Assembly (NCBI RefSeq): GCF_900187105.1
Contig: NZ_LT906482.1
Span: forward strand, 1,054,001-1,118,000
Source: Eikenella corrodens
GTDB taxonomy: Bacteria > Pseudomonadota > Gammaproteobacteria > Burkholderiales > Neisseriaceae
Length of the DNA: 64,000 bases
Direction of reading: 5' to 3'
Shown in pieces: positions 24,354 to 33,836 of this stretch. Position numbers and translations under genes: made by a program. The notes under the pieces are model-generated. The model did not search any database. It saw nothing but the letters and a program-made list of their open reading frames with translations, and was not told where the DNA came from. Every line of letters starts with the position of its first letter. Positions within the stretch are counted from its first letter, which is position 1.

Positions 24354-24926
24354 TTATTTGCCTGCGGCGGTTACAGTGGCTACGGCCAAGTTGGCGCCAC
24401 GGCGCAGGGAGGTGCTTTCCACGCCTTCCGGATATTGGATGTCGGACAGGTGCAATACGTCGCCGGCCACAACTTTTTCGCAATCCAAAACCAGTTCAGA
24501 CGGGATGTGTTTCGGATCCAGCAGCACTTCCACGCTGGTGCTCAGCAGAGCCACGCGGCTGTTTTGCAGCTTAACAGCCTGAGATTTCTCGGCATTAACC
24601 ACGTGCAGCGGCAGGCGGATTTTGATCGGTTTGCCGGCTTCTACGATTTGGAAGTCGATATGGCGCACTTCGCGGCGAACAGGGTGCATCTGGAAGTCGC
24701 GCACAATCACGTCGTGCTCTTTGCCGTTCAGCGCCAGTTTGATGATGGCGGTGTGGAACTCTTCTTTCTGCAGGGCGAAGAATACGGTTTTGTGGTCAAC
24801 GGAAACAGCAGTGGCGTCAGAGCCGGCGCCGTAAACTACGGCAGGCACACGGCCTTCGCGGCGCAGGCGGCGGCTCGCACCAGTACCTTGCTCTTCGCGC
24901 ACTTGGGCTTCAATTTTGAAAGACAT
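24354..24926 (-). CDS. rplY: 50S ribosomal protein L25 / Ctc
   Basis: 190 residues: N-terminal L25 domain that binds 5S rRNA ([20 protein letters not shown] is the signature) plus the C-terminal TL5/Ctc beta domain (about 100-185) present in the long form. Directly downstream of prs on the same strand with a 63-bp gap, an arrangement common in betaproteobacteria. Confidence 0.95.
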   Translation of the reverse strand: MSFKIEAQVREEQGTGASRRLRREGRVPAVVYGAGSDATAVSVDHKTVFFALQKEEFHTAIIKLALNGKEHDVIVRDFQMHPVRREVRHIDFQIVEAGKPIKIRLPLHVVNAEKSQAVKLQNSRVALLSTSVEVLLDPKHIPSELVLDCEKVVAGDVLHLSDIQYPEGVESTSLRRGANLAVATVTAAGK

Positions 24927-24989
24927 GGTAAAACTCCATTTAAGTTAAAAAAACCGTCTGCCGGGCTGCGACCAACCCTGACGGCGGGA

Positions 24990-25973
24990 TTACGGGAGGA
25001 ACAATGCTCCCGGGGATGCCACATCCTCGTTGAAGAGGTATGAGACAGATTCTTCGTTGCTGATGCGGCGCATGGTTTCAGCCAGTAAACCGGCAATCGT
25101 AACTTGGCGGATACGGTCGCAGTTGCGGGCGGCATCAGACAGGGCGATGGTGTCGGTGATCACCACTTGGTCGATATCAGACGATGCAATGCGGTTCACG
25201 GCTTCGCCGGAGAACACGGGGTGGGTGGCATAGGCCAATACGCGTTCCGCACCGCGCTCTTTCAGAGCAGAAGCGGCTTTGCACAGGGTGTTGGCGGTGT
25301 CAATCATGTCGTCCACAATCAGACAAGTACGGCCTTGGACATCGCCGATGATGTTCATCACTTCGGCCACGTTGGCTTTGGGGCGGCGTTTGTCGATAAT
25401 CGCCAAGTCGGTGTTCAGCACCTTGGCCACGGCACGAGCACGCACCACACCGCCGATGTCGGGGCTGACTACAGTGAGGTTTTCGATGCGCTGTTGAAGG
25501 ATATCGTGCACCAAAATCGGGGTGGCATAGATGTTGTCCACCGGAATATCGAAAAAGCCTTGGATTTGGTCGGCATGCAAATCCACGGTCAGCACGCGGT
25601 CAATGCCGGCGGTGGCGAGCATATTGGCCACCAGCTTGGCGGAAATCGGCACGCGCACGGAACGCGGGCGGCGGTCTTGGCGGGCATAGCCGAAATAGGG
25701 GATAGCTGCGGTAATGCGGCCGGCGGAAGCGCGTTTAAGCGCGTCGGCCACAGTAAGCAATTCCATCAGGTTATCATTGGTGGGGGCGCAGGTGGACTGC
25801 AAAATAAACACGTCGCGGCCGCGCACGTTTTCCAAGAGCTCCACGGCGATTTCGCCGTCGGAAAATTTGCCTACGGAGGCGCGCCCCAAGGAAATGCCAA
25901 GGTGTTTGACCACGTTCTCAGCCAAGCCGACACTGGCGTTGCCGGCGAATACCATTAAACTTTCATATGCCAT
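24990..25973 (-). CDS. prs: Ribose-phosphate pyrophosphokinase
   Basis: Makes PRPP from ribose 5-phosphate and ATP. 327 residues from ATG 25973 ([14 protein letters not shown]), preceded by GAAGAA; the frame runs 17 codons further upstream without similarity. [18 protein letters not shown] and the PRPP loop [11 protein letters not shown] are present. The tail (about ten residues, ending SPGALFLP) is longer than usual. Confidence 0.95.
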   Translation of the reverse strand: MAYESLMVFAGNASVGLAENVVKHLGISLGRASVGKFSDGEIAVELLENVRGRDVFILQSTCAPTNDNLMELLTVADALKRASAGRITAAIPYFGYARQDRRPRSVRVPISAKLVANMLATAGIDRVLTVDLHADQIQGFFDIPVDNIYATPILVHDILQQRIENLTVVSPDIGGVVRARAVAKVLNTDLAIIDKRRPKANVAEVMNIIGDVQGRTCLIVDDMIDTANTLCKAASALKERGAERVLAYATHPVFSGEAVNRIASSDIDQVVITDTIALSDAARNCDRIRQVTIAGLLAETMRRISNEESVSYLFNEDVASPGALFLP

Positions 25974-26333
25974 TTCTTCATTACCTGTGTTGTTTGCGGT
26001 CTCGCCGCCGACTGTGGGAAACATTGCCGCTCCCTTGCATTTGGGTTTGACTGGCTTGCAAATGGCAGATTATACGCCGAGCGCGGGCAAAACCAAAGTG
26101 CTGTTTGTGTGGAATATCCACCAATTTTGTCGGCTTGATATTAGGGTTAGGCAACAAATACCTGTGTTTGGTTTGCCCCAGCTCCTAATCGAGCAATCAA
26201 AATTGAATAAACGCGTTTCTATAGCAAGAAAATTCCCGTCGCTCTAGTTTCCATGCTGATTTTGTTTTGGCGAAACTCGCTATGCTCGTTTTCAGGTAGC
26301 CTGTTGCTGCACAATGAATGCGGCAACAAAAAT
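25974..26333. other. Intergenic region prs-tRNA
   Basis: No gene seen. Contains a degenerate extended-DUS copy ending with TTTTCAGGTAGCCT at about 26288-26301. Confidence 0.5.
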
Positions 26334-26359
26334 AAAAGCATGTACAGGTACATGCTTTT
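26334..26359 (-). terminator. Terminator of the tRNA-Gln operon
   Basis: Perfect 12-bp stem AAAAGCATGTAC / GTACATGCTTTT; the minus strand continues with TTTTATTTTT. Confidence 0.85.
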
Positions 26360-26365
26360 GTAAGG

Positions 26366-26442
26366 TGGCTGGGGATGTAGGATTCGAACCTACGCATGCC
26401 GGAATCAAAATCCGGTGCCTTAACCAGCTTGGCGAATCCCCA
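26366..26442 (-). tRNA. tRNA-Gln (anticodon TTG)
   Basis: 77 nt with encoded CCA. Acceptor TGGGGAT / ATCCCCA, T arm GTAGGTTCGAATCCTAC, anticodon stem CCGGA / TCCGG with loop TTTTGAT, so anticodon TTG. Second of two near-identical tRNA genes. Confidence 0.95.
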
Positions 26443-26461
26443 ATTATATTGTTTACGAATC

Positions 26462-26538
26462 TGGCTGGGGATGTAGGATTCGAACCTACGTATGTCGGAT
26501 TCAGAATCCGATGCCTTAACCAACTTGGCGAATCCCCA
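26462..26538 (-). tRNA. tRNA-Gln (anticodon CTG)
   Basis: 77 nt with encoded CCA, same acceptor and T arm as its neighbour. Anticodon stem TCGGA / TCCGA with loop TTCTGAA, so anticodon CTG. The pair differs mainly in the anticodon arm, pointing to duplication. Confidence 0.95.
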
Positions 26539-26581
26539 GTACAAACCTGCTGTTGCGGCAGGCGATTCAGGAAAGGAGAGA

Positions 26582-26610
26582 ATTATGCGTTTTTTTCGGC
26601 ACGTTGTCAA
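26582..26610 (-). promoter_or_regulatory. Promoter of the tRNA-Gln pair
   Basis: On the minus strand: perfect TTGACA, 17 bp, CATAAT, located inside the very end of ispE and about 44 bp before the first tRNA. Confidence 0.8.
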
Positions 26611-27485
26611 GCGTGCCTGATATTTTTGTTATTTCCCAAGATGGCTTGCAAGGGATGCCGATCCAAACCGGGTACGCACCAGGCAGCCAGATTTTCAGGT
26701 AGTCTGCTATAGATATACTCGGCTTCACCTTGTGTGGTGCAAGCGATAAACAGGCAGGCGCCGGAGCCGGTCAGCTGTGGCGTGCCGTAATCTTGCAACA
26801 GGCGGAAGGCGGCGGCTACGGGCGGATATTCAGCCAGCACCACGGCCTGCATATCGTTGCGGAAAGGTTGCAGTTGCGTGAAACTGGGTTGCGCGCAGGG
26901 CGGGCTGTTGCGGGTGAGATTAGGGTGGGTGAAGATTTTCGGCGTGGCCACATGCGCATCGGGGCGCACCACCACATACCACTGTTCCGGCACGGCCAGC
27001 GGGCTCAGGATTTCGCCGATGCCTTGCACAAAAGCGCTTTGGCCGAACAGGAAAAACGGCACATCCGCACCCAGCTTCAGGCCGAGTGCCCGCAGCGTTT
27101 CGGGCGGCACGGCGGTGTGCCACAAATGGTTGAGGGCAAACAGCACGGTAGCGGCATCCGAGCTGCCGCCGCCCAGCCCACCGCCGCTGGGGATATGTTT
27201 GTCCAGCCAGATTTCCACGCCGTTGGGGCTACCTGAAAACTGTTGCAGCAGGCGGGCGGCGCGGTGGCTCAAATCTTGTTCGGGCGGAATACCGCCGGCG
27301 GGATTGTGCAGGATGATTTGCCCGTCTTCGCGTGGCAGCAGCCACACCGTATCGCACAAATCAATCAGGCAGAAAATGCTTTCGAGCAGGTGGTAGCCGT
27401 CGGCACGACGGCCGATGATGCGCAGGTCGAGATTGAGCTTGGCCGGGGCGGGGAAGGCTCGGGCGGCGGGGTGCGGCTGCATCAT
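26607..27485 (-). CDS. ispE: 4-diphosphocytidyl-2-C-methyl-D-erythritol kinase
   Basis: GHMP kinase of the MEP isoprenoid pathway. 292 residues from ATG 27485, which overlaps the lolB stop as ATGA. AFPAPAKLNLDLRIIGRRADGYHLLES is the N-terminal family block; GGGLGGGSSDAATVL is the ATP loop and TGSGACLF the third GHMP motif. An in-frame DUS encodes FSGSPNG around residue 85. Confidence 0.93.
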   Translation of the reverse strand: MMQPHPAARAFPAPAKLNLDLRIIGRRADGYHLLESIFCLIDLCDTVWLLPREDGQIILHNPAGGIPPEQDLSHRAARLLQQFSGSPNGVEIWLDKHIPSGGGLGGGSSDAATVLFALNHLWHTAVPPETLRALGLKLGADVPFFLFGQSAFVQGIGEILSPLAVPEQWYVVVRPDAHVATPKIFTHPNLTRNSPPCAQPSFTQLQPFRNDMQAVVLAEYPPVAAAFRLLQDYGTPQLTGSGACLFIACTTQGEAEYIYSRLPENLAAWCVPGLDRHPLQAILGNNKNIRHA

Positions 27486-28075
27486 ACGGCCTGTCCGGCA
27501 TGATCCGCGCAGCTGCCGGGGTGCTGTTCTGGCTGGCCGAAGCGGTCGAACACTAGGCGCAGGCTCAGGCCGGTGCGTTCCAGCAGCAGCATGCGCACTT
27601 GGCCGCCTTCGCCCAAATTGCGTTGGATTTTCCAGCCCATTTGCTGCAAACGGCCGTCGGGCAGCACGCTGTAGGGCTCGCCGGGCACGCGCAGGCCGTT
27701 GGCCCAGCGGTCGATATAGACCACGGGCAGGTCGTAACCGAGCAGCTGGCGGCTGAGTTCGGTGGTGGTGGCGGCGCGGTAAACCTGGCCGTCGGACGCC
27801 ACCGCCTGCACTCCGCCGCTGTCTTGGCACAATCGGCCCACACTGTTGCCCAGCGGGGTTTTCACTTCAAACAGCTGCACGGCGGCAGTGCGCAGCCAAT
27901 CGAAATTGGCATAGCTGCCGCGTTCGTTTTCCTTCACGCCCATGCGGCCGGAGGCTTCAAACTCGGGAGTGGCAGCATCGTCGCGCCAGCTTTCGGCAGA
28001 CATTTGCGTGCCAAGGCTGGTGCAGGCGGCGAGCAGGAGGGCGGCGGAGATTGGGAGGAGGCAGTGTCGGATCAT
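27482..28075 (-). CDS. lolB: Outer-membrane lipoprotein insertase LolB
   Basis: 197 residues with signal MIRHCLLPISAALLLAA and lipobox LAAC. Receives lipoproteins from LolA at the outer membrane. ASGRMGVKENERGSYANFDW, LGNSVGRLCQDSGGVQA and LDRWA-like motifs (YIDRWANGLRVPGEP) are LolB features. Lies between the TPR gene and ispE, a conserved betaproteobacterial order, with translational coupling to ispE. Confidence 0.88.
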   Translation of the reverse strand: MIRHCLLPISAALLLAACTSLGTQMSAESWRDDAATPEFEASGRMGVKENERGSYANFDWLRTAAVQLFEVKTPLGNSVGRLCQDSGGVQAVASDGQVYRAATTTELSRQLLGYDLPVVYIDRWANGLRVPGEPYSVLPDGRLQQMGWKIQRNLGEGGQVRMLLLERTGLSLRLVFDRFGQPEQHPGSCADHAGQAV

Positions 28076-28154
28076 GGGCTTTCACGGAGTGAGTGGGTAG
28101 TGGTGGGCAGGATTGGCGGCAGCACAACATGGAATATCTATTTCAATACACGCC

Positions 28155-28198
28155 AAAGGCTACCTGAAAACGGGAGAACCTGTTTTCAGGTAGCCTTT
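28155..28198. terminator. Inverted-DUS terminator between TPR gene and lolB
   Basis: CAAAGGCTACCTGAAAAC and its reverse complement around a 10-base loop. Confidence 0.8.
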
Positions 28199-28201
28199 GG
28201 T

Positions 28202-30016
28202 TTATTGGCTGCTGTTGCTTTCGCTACTGGCTTTTCCACCGGAGGACGGGAGGGTTACGTTGAGGCGTTGCAGGGTTTCCTGCAATATGGGTTTGTCGCC
28301 GCCTTTGCGCTGGGCGGCTTGCCAGATAACGATGGCTTCGTTTTTGCGGCCGAGTGTCCACAGCACTTCGCCGAGGTGGGCGGCTATATCGGCTTCGGGC
28401 AGTTTGGCGTGGGCGCGCTGCAAATACGGTAGGGCGGCTTGAGGTTGGCCTTGTTTGAACAACACCCAGCCCATGCTGTCTTGAATTTCAGGCGAATTGG
28501 GGCGGCGTTGCAGGGCTTGTTCAATATAGCGGCGTGCCTGGGCCAGGTCGGGGTTGGGCAGGGAAAGCATGGTGTAGCCGAGGGAATTGAGGATGTCGGG
28601 GTTTTTGGGCACGAGTTCTTGTGCCTGTTTGAGGTCGGCTACGGCTTTCTCGGGCTGTTGCAGGCGGTCGGCATACAGGATGGCGCGCTGCTCGAGGATG
28701 ATGGCGATCATGGCGGGCGGGGCTGAATTGTCGCTGTAGCGGCGATAGAGGCTACGGATGCTGTTGAGGGCTTCGGCAGGCGGCTGCTCGCGGGCGATGC
28801 GCAGGTGGGCAACGAGGAGGTCGTCGGCATTGAAGATGGCATTGCTGCGGCCGGCCGATACGATGGATTCGGCACGCAGCAGGGCATCTTCGGCCGCCGG
28901 CCAGTTTTTCTCGGTCTCGGCAATGCGCGCTTCTAGGATGTGTTTGTCGAACTGGGCTTCGGGGGCGCTGGCGCGGTTGAGCCAGTTGCGGCTTTCGGCT
29001 ATGTTGTTGTCTTCAATCAGGCGCATGGCGGCGAGCAGGGAGGCGCGACTTTTCTGCTGTTGGGTGCCGTGCAGGTAGGCTTTATCGAAGTAGTTTACGG
29101 TGGTGGCCACGGGCTCTTTGCGGCGCACGGAGAGGATGCCGGCTTGGATGTAGAGGTCGGCATCTGGGGTTTTGGCCAGCATATTTTGCAGTAGGCGGTA
29201 GGCTTCTTCTTCGCGTTTGGCGGCGATGAGGGTTTCTACTTGCAGGTTTTGCCACATGGGGGAAAGGTGGCGGCTATCGGCATGGCGGAAGAAGTATTCG
29301 AGCACTTCGGGTTGGCGCTGGGCAATCAGGCGCAGGGTGATGCTGGTGATGGGGCGGATGTCGCTGTCGAGGCGGGAGAGGCGGCGCAGGGCGGCGTTGG
29401 CATCAGCCGTGCGGTTGGCGTGGGCGGAATAAATGGCATCAGTAATGGCGGCTTCGGCCAGGCCGGGGAAGCGGCCGGCGGCTTGGTGCACGAGGCGGGC
29501 GGTTTGCACATCGGCAGCTTCAGGGTGGTAGAGGGCGAGCTGGGACATGCGCAGGAAGACGGTGCGCATACGCTGGCGGTCGGTTTGGGCGAGGATTTCG
29601 GGCAGGCCGGCACGCACCGTGGCGATATCGCCTTTGGCCGTAGCCACAACCCAGCGCATACGTTTTTGCTCGATGGAAGGTTTGGGCTCAACTGCCTGCC
29701 AGTGTTCAAGCACTTGCTCGGCCAGGCGGACATCGGTGGCCAGGGCGATGTCTACGGCGCGCTCGGCCACGGCCGGGTCGTTGGTGCGACGGAACAGGCG
29801 CATATAGGCAGCGAGGGCGTCACTGCCTTTGCCTTGCTGGAGGGCAATCTCGGAGGAGAAGGCCGTCATCAGATTGTTGGCGCGATCGATGATTTGGCGG
29901 TGGGTAAGCGGGGTTTGCGAACCGGGTTTGCGCGGTGCAGGCGCGGCTTGGGCCGCCAACGGCAGCAGTAGGGTGGCGAGAGCGAGGGCGCGGATACGGG
30001 AATGCCGTGAAGACAT
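28202..30016 (-). CDS. TPR-repeat periplasmic protein
   Basis: 604 residues with signal peptide ending AAQAAPA (about residue 25). Helical throughout; clear tetratricopeptide repeats at about 445-570 (AVADLKQAQELVPKNPDILN, ARRYIEQALQRRPNSPEIQD, ALPYLQRAHAKLPEADIAAH). Proteins of this size precede lolB in many betaproteobacteria. Function unknown; likely a scaffold for envelope assembly. Two C-terminal Ser-rich repeats end the chain. Confidence 0.85.
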   Translation of the reverse strand: MSSRHSRIRALALATLLLPLAAQAAPAPRKPGSQTPLTHRQIIDRANNLMTAFSSEIALQQGKGSDALAAYMRLFRRTNDPAVAERAVDIALATDVRLAEQVLEHWQAVEPKPSIEQKRMRWVVATAKGDIATVRAGLPEILAQTDRQRMRTVFLRMSQLALYHPEAADVQTARLVHQAAGRFPGLAEAAITDAIYSAHANRTADANAALRRLSRLDSDIRPITSITLRLIAQRQPEVLEYFFRHADSRHLSPMWQNLQVETLIAAKREEEAYRLLQNMLAKTPDADLYIQAGILSVRRKEPVATTVNYFDKAYLHGTQQQKSRASLLAAMRLIEDNNIAESRNWLNRASAPEAQFDKHILEARIAETEKNWPAAEDALLRAESIVSAGRSNAIFNADDLLVAHLRIAREQPPAEALNSIRSLYRRYSDNSAPPAMIAIILEQRAILYADRLQQPEKAVADLKQAQELVPKNPDILNSLGYTMLSLPNPDLAQARRYIEQALQRRPNSPEIQDSMGWVLFKQGQPQAALPYLQRAHAKLPEADIAAHLGEVLWTLGRKNEAIVIWQAAQRKGGDKPILQETLQRLNVTLPSSGGKASSESNSSQ

Positions 30017-30074
30017 GGTGGTTCCTTAGAATTAGACGTGCGGCGGCAAAAGGCTACCTGAAACTGTAAAGGAC

Positions 30075-30108
30075 AAAGTTTATAGCGCAAGTATGCTTGT
30101 CTGCCACA
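30075..30108. other. Spacer before TPR gene promoter region and dnaN end
   Basis: The 164-bp gap 30017-30180 holds three DUS copies (around 30049, 30116 and 30147); the last two form an inverted pair with a 20-base loop that can end dnaN transcription. Confidence 0.5.
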
Positions 30109-30180
30109 TATTTTTCAGGCTACCTGAAAACTTTTACTTTGTCATTTTCAGGTAGCCTGTTGGCGTATGGCGATACAGCC

Positions 30181-31284
30181 TTAGATGCGCATCGGCATCA
30201 CGATGTATTTGAAATCGGCGTTGTCGGGAATGGTAAACAGGGTGGAGCGGTTGGCATCGCCGAAGGCCAGTTGGATGTCTTCGGCGTGTACGTTGCGCAA
30301 TACGTCCATCAGATAATTGATGTTGAAGCCAACTTCCAGCTCGGCGCCCTGATAGGCGATTTCCAGCTCTTCACGCGCTTCTTCCTGCTCGCTGTTGCTA
30401 CACAACACGCTCAGCAGGCCGGGGCGCAGCTGGAGGCGCACGCCGCGGAATTTTTCGTTGGCCAAAATGGCAGCGCGTTCCAGTGCACCCAAGAACGGCT
30501 GGCGGCCGAGCAGGAAGATTTTGTCGTTATCCTGTGGAATCACGCGGTTGAAATCGGGGAATTTGCCGTCCACTACTTTGCTCACCACCACGGTGTCGTT
30601 GCAGCGGAAGCGCACTTGATTGTTCAAGAGCTCCACGGTAACGGGTTCTTCCGGGCGGTTGAGCAGTTTGAACAGCTCGAGCACGGTTTTACGCGGCAGG
30701 ATCACTTCGGCTTTGGGCAAGTCGGCATCAATCACGGCGGCGGAGTAGGCCAGGCGGTGACCGTCCGTGGCCACCAAGCGCAGATTGCTGCCTTCCACCT
30801 GCATCAGCAAGCCGTTGAGATAGTAGCGAATATCTTGCACGGCCATGGCGTATTGCACCTGCGAGAGCATATTGCGGAAGGTTTCTTGCGGCAGGGTGAA
30901 GGCAGAAACCACTTCTTCGCCGATGCTCATCAGCGGGAAATCTTCGGCCGGCAGGGTTTGCAGGGCGAAGCGGGATTTGCCGGTCTTGAGGGTGAGGCGG
31001 TTTTGCGCCCAATCCAGCGCCACAATTGCGCCTTCAGGCAGGGCGCGCAGGATGTCTTGCAGTTTTTTGGCATTGGTGGTGATGCGGAAGTCTTCGGCAT
31101 CGGTGTGCGGGCCATGGGTGTGGATTTGGATTTCCAAGTCGGTGGCCAAGATATTGGTTTGCCCGCCGGTGCGCTCAATCAGCACGTTGGAGAGAATCGG
31201 CAAGGTGTGCTTGCGCTCCACAATACCGGTAACGGCTTGCAGCGGTTTGAGCAGGGTATCGCGCTCGGCTTCTAAAATCAACAT
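30181..31284 (-). CDS. dnaN: DNA polymerase III beta subunit (sliding clamp)
   Basis: 367 residues in three similar domains, standard length. MLILEAERDTLLKPLQAVTG, RKHTLPILSNVLIE, FPLMSIGEEV and the C-terminal DNADFKYIVMPMRI are typical. Fifteen bases downstream of dnaA on the same strand, so cotranscribed. Confidence 0.96.
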   Translation of the reverse strand: MLILEAERDTLLKPLQAVTGIVERKHTLPILSNVLIERTGGQTNILATDLEIQIHTHGPHTDAEDFRITTNAKKLQDILRALPEGAIVALDWAQNRLTLKTGKSRFALQTLPAEDFPLMSIGEEVVSAFTLPQETFRNMLSQVQYAMAVQDIRYYLNGLLMQVEGSNLRLVATDGHRLAYSAAVIDADLPKAEVILPRKTVLELFKLLNRPEEPVTVELLNNQVRFRCNDTVVVSKVVDGKFPDFNRVIPQDNDKIFLLGRQPFLGALERAAILANEKFRGVRLQLRPGLLSVLCSNSEQEEAREELEIAYQGAELEVGFNINYLMDVLRNVHAEDIQLAFGDANRSTLFTIPDNADFKYIVMPMRI

Positions 31285-31299
31285 ACAGATTCCTTAGGT

Positions 31300-32832
31300 T
31301 TAATTTTTGATTATAATCAATAGCTTTTCGTAATCTTGGGCAATCTCGGCATCTTCCTGCCGCAATTCATCGGCCTTTTTCACGGAATTGAGCACCGTGC
31401 TGTGGTCGCGCCCACCGAAGGCTTTGCCGATGTCTTCGTAGCTGTGGGTGGTCAGCTCACGGGCAAGTTTGATGGCCAGATGACGTGGGCGGACGATGCT
31501 TTGCGCGCGTTTTTTGCCAATAAGGTCGGCAGTGCGGATGCCGTAATATTTGGCCACCGCATCCATAATCAACGGCAGGTTAATCGGCTTGAAGTTGCCG
31601 GCCACAATATCTTGCAGGGCTTCGGTGGCCAGCTCCACATCAATCGGTTTGTGTTCGAAGCGGCTGCGCGCTTCCACCCGTTTAAACGCGCCTTCCAGCT
31701 CGCGCACGTTGGAACGGATGTGGGTGGCGATGAAAAAGGCGGCTTCTTCTTTTAATTCCACACCCACGGAATCGGCTTTTTTCTGCAAAATCTCCACCCG
31801 CATTTCCAATTCCGGCGGCTCCAACTCCAGCGTCAAACCCCATGAAAAACGGGATTTCAGGCGGTCGTCCATGTCATCGATTTTGGTGGGCAGCACGTCG
31901 CAGGTAAGGATAATCTGTTTTTTATGGTGGTGGCAATGGTTATACAGGTGGAAAAACTCTTCCATGCTGCGGTCTTTGCCTTTGATGAACTGGATGTCGT
32001 CGATAATGAGGAAATCGTAGGGCTTGTATTGCTGGCGGAAGGCGTCGTGGGCGTGGTTGCGGAAGGCCTGAATCATACCGCGCACAAAGTCTTCGGCATG
32101 CATATAGTAAACCTTGGCTTCGGGTTTGAGGCGCAACAACTCATTGCCCACGGCCTGCGCTAGATGGGTTTTGCCCAGGCCGGTGCTGCCGTATAAAAAG
32201 AAGGGGTTGTAGTTTTTGCCCGGGTTTTCGGCAATAGAACGGGCAGCGGCCACAGCCAAGCGGTTGCCTTTGCCTTCTACCAAGGTGTCGAAAGTGTATT
32301 CCGGCGACAAATTGGTTTGCGCATAGCGCTGCTGCTGGCGTTCTTCGCGTTTAGCGGTAGATTTGGCTTGGGCAGGTTTGGCTGCCGGTTTGGCCGGAGT
32401 GGATTGCCCGCTTGGTTCGGCTTGTGGATTGATGCCCAAACTTTCCAAACGGGATTGCACGATTTCTAAGGCACTGCGTTTGTCGACATGTTGCGTGGCA
32501 GCTGGTTTGCCGGTTTGTTCAACTGGTGCAGCAGCTTTGGCGGTACGCACCGGTGCCGGCTTGTCAGCTGGTGCATAGTGTTTGCCTTTGCCTTGTTCGA
32601 ACCGCAGTGTCGGAGTGTTTTCAGGTAGCCTTTCTGCCAGCAATTTGCTGATTTCGGTAGCATAGCGGGTGCGCAACATGTTCAACACAAAGCGGCTAGG
32701 CGCATACACCACCCATTCTCCGCTCGCACCTTCGCCCACGCTCAAAGGCTCAATCCAGCTTTGATACTGTTTGGCAGGTAGAGTGTGGCGCAAATGATGC
32801 AGGCATTGTGGCCAGAATTGGTCGAGCGTCAT
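31300..32832 (-). CDS. dnaA: Chromosomal replication initiator DnaA
   Basis: 510 residues from ATG 32832 (MTLDQFWPQCLHHLRHTLPA); the frame extends upstream without similarity. Domain I 1-85, a Lys/Ala/Pro-rich linker about 90-175, AAA+ domain with Walker A GSTGLGKTH and Walker B DFLIIDDIQ, and the C-terminal DNA-binding domain with GGRDHSTVLNSVKK. An Eikenella DUS sits in the end of domain I (32619-32632) and encodes ERLPENT. Confidence 0.96.
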   Translation of the reverse strand: MTLDQFWPQCLHHLRHTLPAKQYQSWIEPLSVGEGASGEWVVYAPSRFVLNMLRTRYATEISKLLAERLPENTPTLRFEQGKGKHYAPADKPAPVRTAKAAAPVEQTGKPAATQHVDKRSALEIVQSRLESLGINPQAEPSGQSTPAKPAAKPAQAKSTAKREERQQQRYAQTNLSPEYTFDTLVEGKGNRLAVAAARSIAENPGKNYNPFFLYGSTGLGKTHLAQAVGNELLRLKPEAKVYYMHAEDFVRGMIQAFRNHAHDAFRQQYKPYDFLIIDDIQFIKGKDRSMEEFFHLYNHCHHHKKQIILTCDVLPTKIDDMDDRLKSRFSWGLTLELEPPELEMRVEILQKKADSVGVELKEEAAFFIATHIRSNVRELEGAFKRVEARSRFEHKPIDVELATEALQDIVAGNFKPINLPLIMDAVAKYYGIRTADLIGKKRAQSIVRPRHLAIKLARELTTHSYEDIGKAFGGRDHSTVLNSVKKADELRQEDAEIAQDYEKLLIIIKN

Positions 32833-32916
32833 GGTGGCGGTTCTGAAAGAAATACAGGGGGGAGTCGGCGAAGGGTGCGTGGTGCACCGCCGTATCCGAG
32901 CAGGTGCGAACGGTGG

Positions 32917-32946
32917 ATTATACCCAAAATTCAGGAGGCGAACCAA
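32917..32946 (-). promoter_or_regulatory. Candidate dnaA promoter
   Basis: On the minus strand TTGGTT, 18 bp, perfect TATAAT; about 85 bp before the dnaA start. Confidence 0.5.
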
Positions 32947-32980
32947 GGCGGGAGGAAAAGCGGCATGCAGCACGAATAGT

Positions 32981-33009
32981 TTGACAATTTCAGCAAAATC
33001 AGGTGTAAT
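32981..33009 (+). promoter_or_regulatory. Promoter of rpmH-rnpA operon
   Basis: Perfect TTGACA, 17 bp, TGTAAT; 41 bp before rpmH. Confidence 0.75.
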
Positions 33010-33050
33010 ACGCCGCTTTCTGATTTTAGATTATTTCCACGGGAAACATC

Positions 33051-33185
33051 ATGAAACGCACTTATCAACCCTCCGTTATCCGCCGCAAACGCACCCATGG
33101 TTTCTTGGTTCGCTCCAAAACACGCGGCGGCCGTGCCGTGTTGGCTGCTCGTCGCGCCAAAGGCCGTAAACGTTTGGCCGTATAA
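33051..33185 (+). CDS. rpmH: 50S ribosomal protein L34
   Basis: 44 residues, very basic: [18 protein letters not shown] and a C-terminal [13 protein letters not shown], the invariant L34 pattern. Divergent from dnaA, as in most bacteria. Confidence 0.98.
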   Translation: MKRTYQPSVIRRKRTHGFLVRSKTRGGRAVLAARRAKGRKRLAV

Positions 33186-33187
33186 CA

Positions 33188-33529
33188 GTGGATCACTGTT
33201 TCGGCAAACCATACCGCTTACTGAAAACGGATGATTTCTCATCCGTTTTTGCTTTACGCCGGCTGAAATCGCGGCCGGATATCCAACTGTGGCACAAGCC
33301 AAACGGGCTGGGGCATCCCCGGCTAGGTTTGGTGGTGGCCAAGAAAACCGCCCGCCGTGCCAACCGCCGCAACTATATGAAACGCACGCTGCGCGAATGG
33401 TTCCGCCTTAATCGGCACCGTTTGGACAGCAGCGATTTGGTGGTTCGCGTGCGCCGCCCGTTTGGTAAGGCTGGACGGCAGCAGGTGTTGGCGCAGTTGG
33501 AACAGATTGTGCCGAAAAAACTATGCTAG
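33188..33529 (+). CDS. rnpA: Ribonuclease P protein component
   Basis: 113 residues. Starts with GTG 33188, two bases after the rpmH stop. [32 protein letters not shown] is the conserved RNR motif that binds P RNA. Overlaps yidD by seven bases. Confidence 0.95.
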   Translation: MDHCFGKPYRLLKTDDFSSVFALRRLKSRPDIQLWHKPNGLGHPRLGLVVAKKTARRANRRNYMKRTLREWFRLNRHRLDSSDLVVRVRRPFGKAGRQQVLAQLEQIVPKKLC

Positions 33530-33735
33530 CCAAAATCCTGCTGGGGCTGATCCGGTTTTACCAATACGCAATCAGCCCGATGCTGCCGCCGCGCTGCCGT
33601 TATCAGCCCACCTGTTCGCAATACGCCATCGAGGCGGTGCGCAAGTACGGGGCGCTTAAAGGCGGCTGGCTTGCAGCCAAGCGCATCGGCCGTTGCCATC
33701 CGTGGGGCGGCAGCGGCTACGACCCTGTGCCTTAA
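33523..33735 (+). CDS. yidD: Membrane protein insertion efficiency factor YidD
   Basis: 70 residues with the family signature [38 protein letters not shown] and C-terminal [14 protein letters not shown]. Works with YidC; located between rnpA and yidC as usual. Confidence 0.95.
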   Translation: MLAKILLGLIRFYQYAISPMLPPRCRYQPTCSQYAIEAVRKYGALKGGWLAAKRIGRCHPWGGSGYDPVP

Positions 33736-33836
33736 GTCTGCCTGCTGCATCTATGCAGCATGGCGGCAGAATTTTCAGGTAGCCTGCATTGGAATGCAGA
33801 CTGCCGTTTTCTCCTGTTTTCAAACGGAACCCGATT

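Noticed and set aside
26140-26160. Telomere-like TTAGGGTTAGG
   Set aside because: Too short and single; no repeat array.
32833-33050. Chromosomal origin between dnaA and rpmH
   Set aside because: No cluster of TTATCCACA-like DnaA boxes and no clear AT-rich unwinding region; only isolated near-matches (for example at 33061 and 33075, within rpmH).
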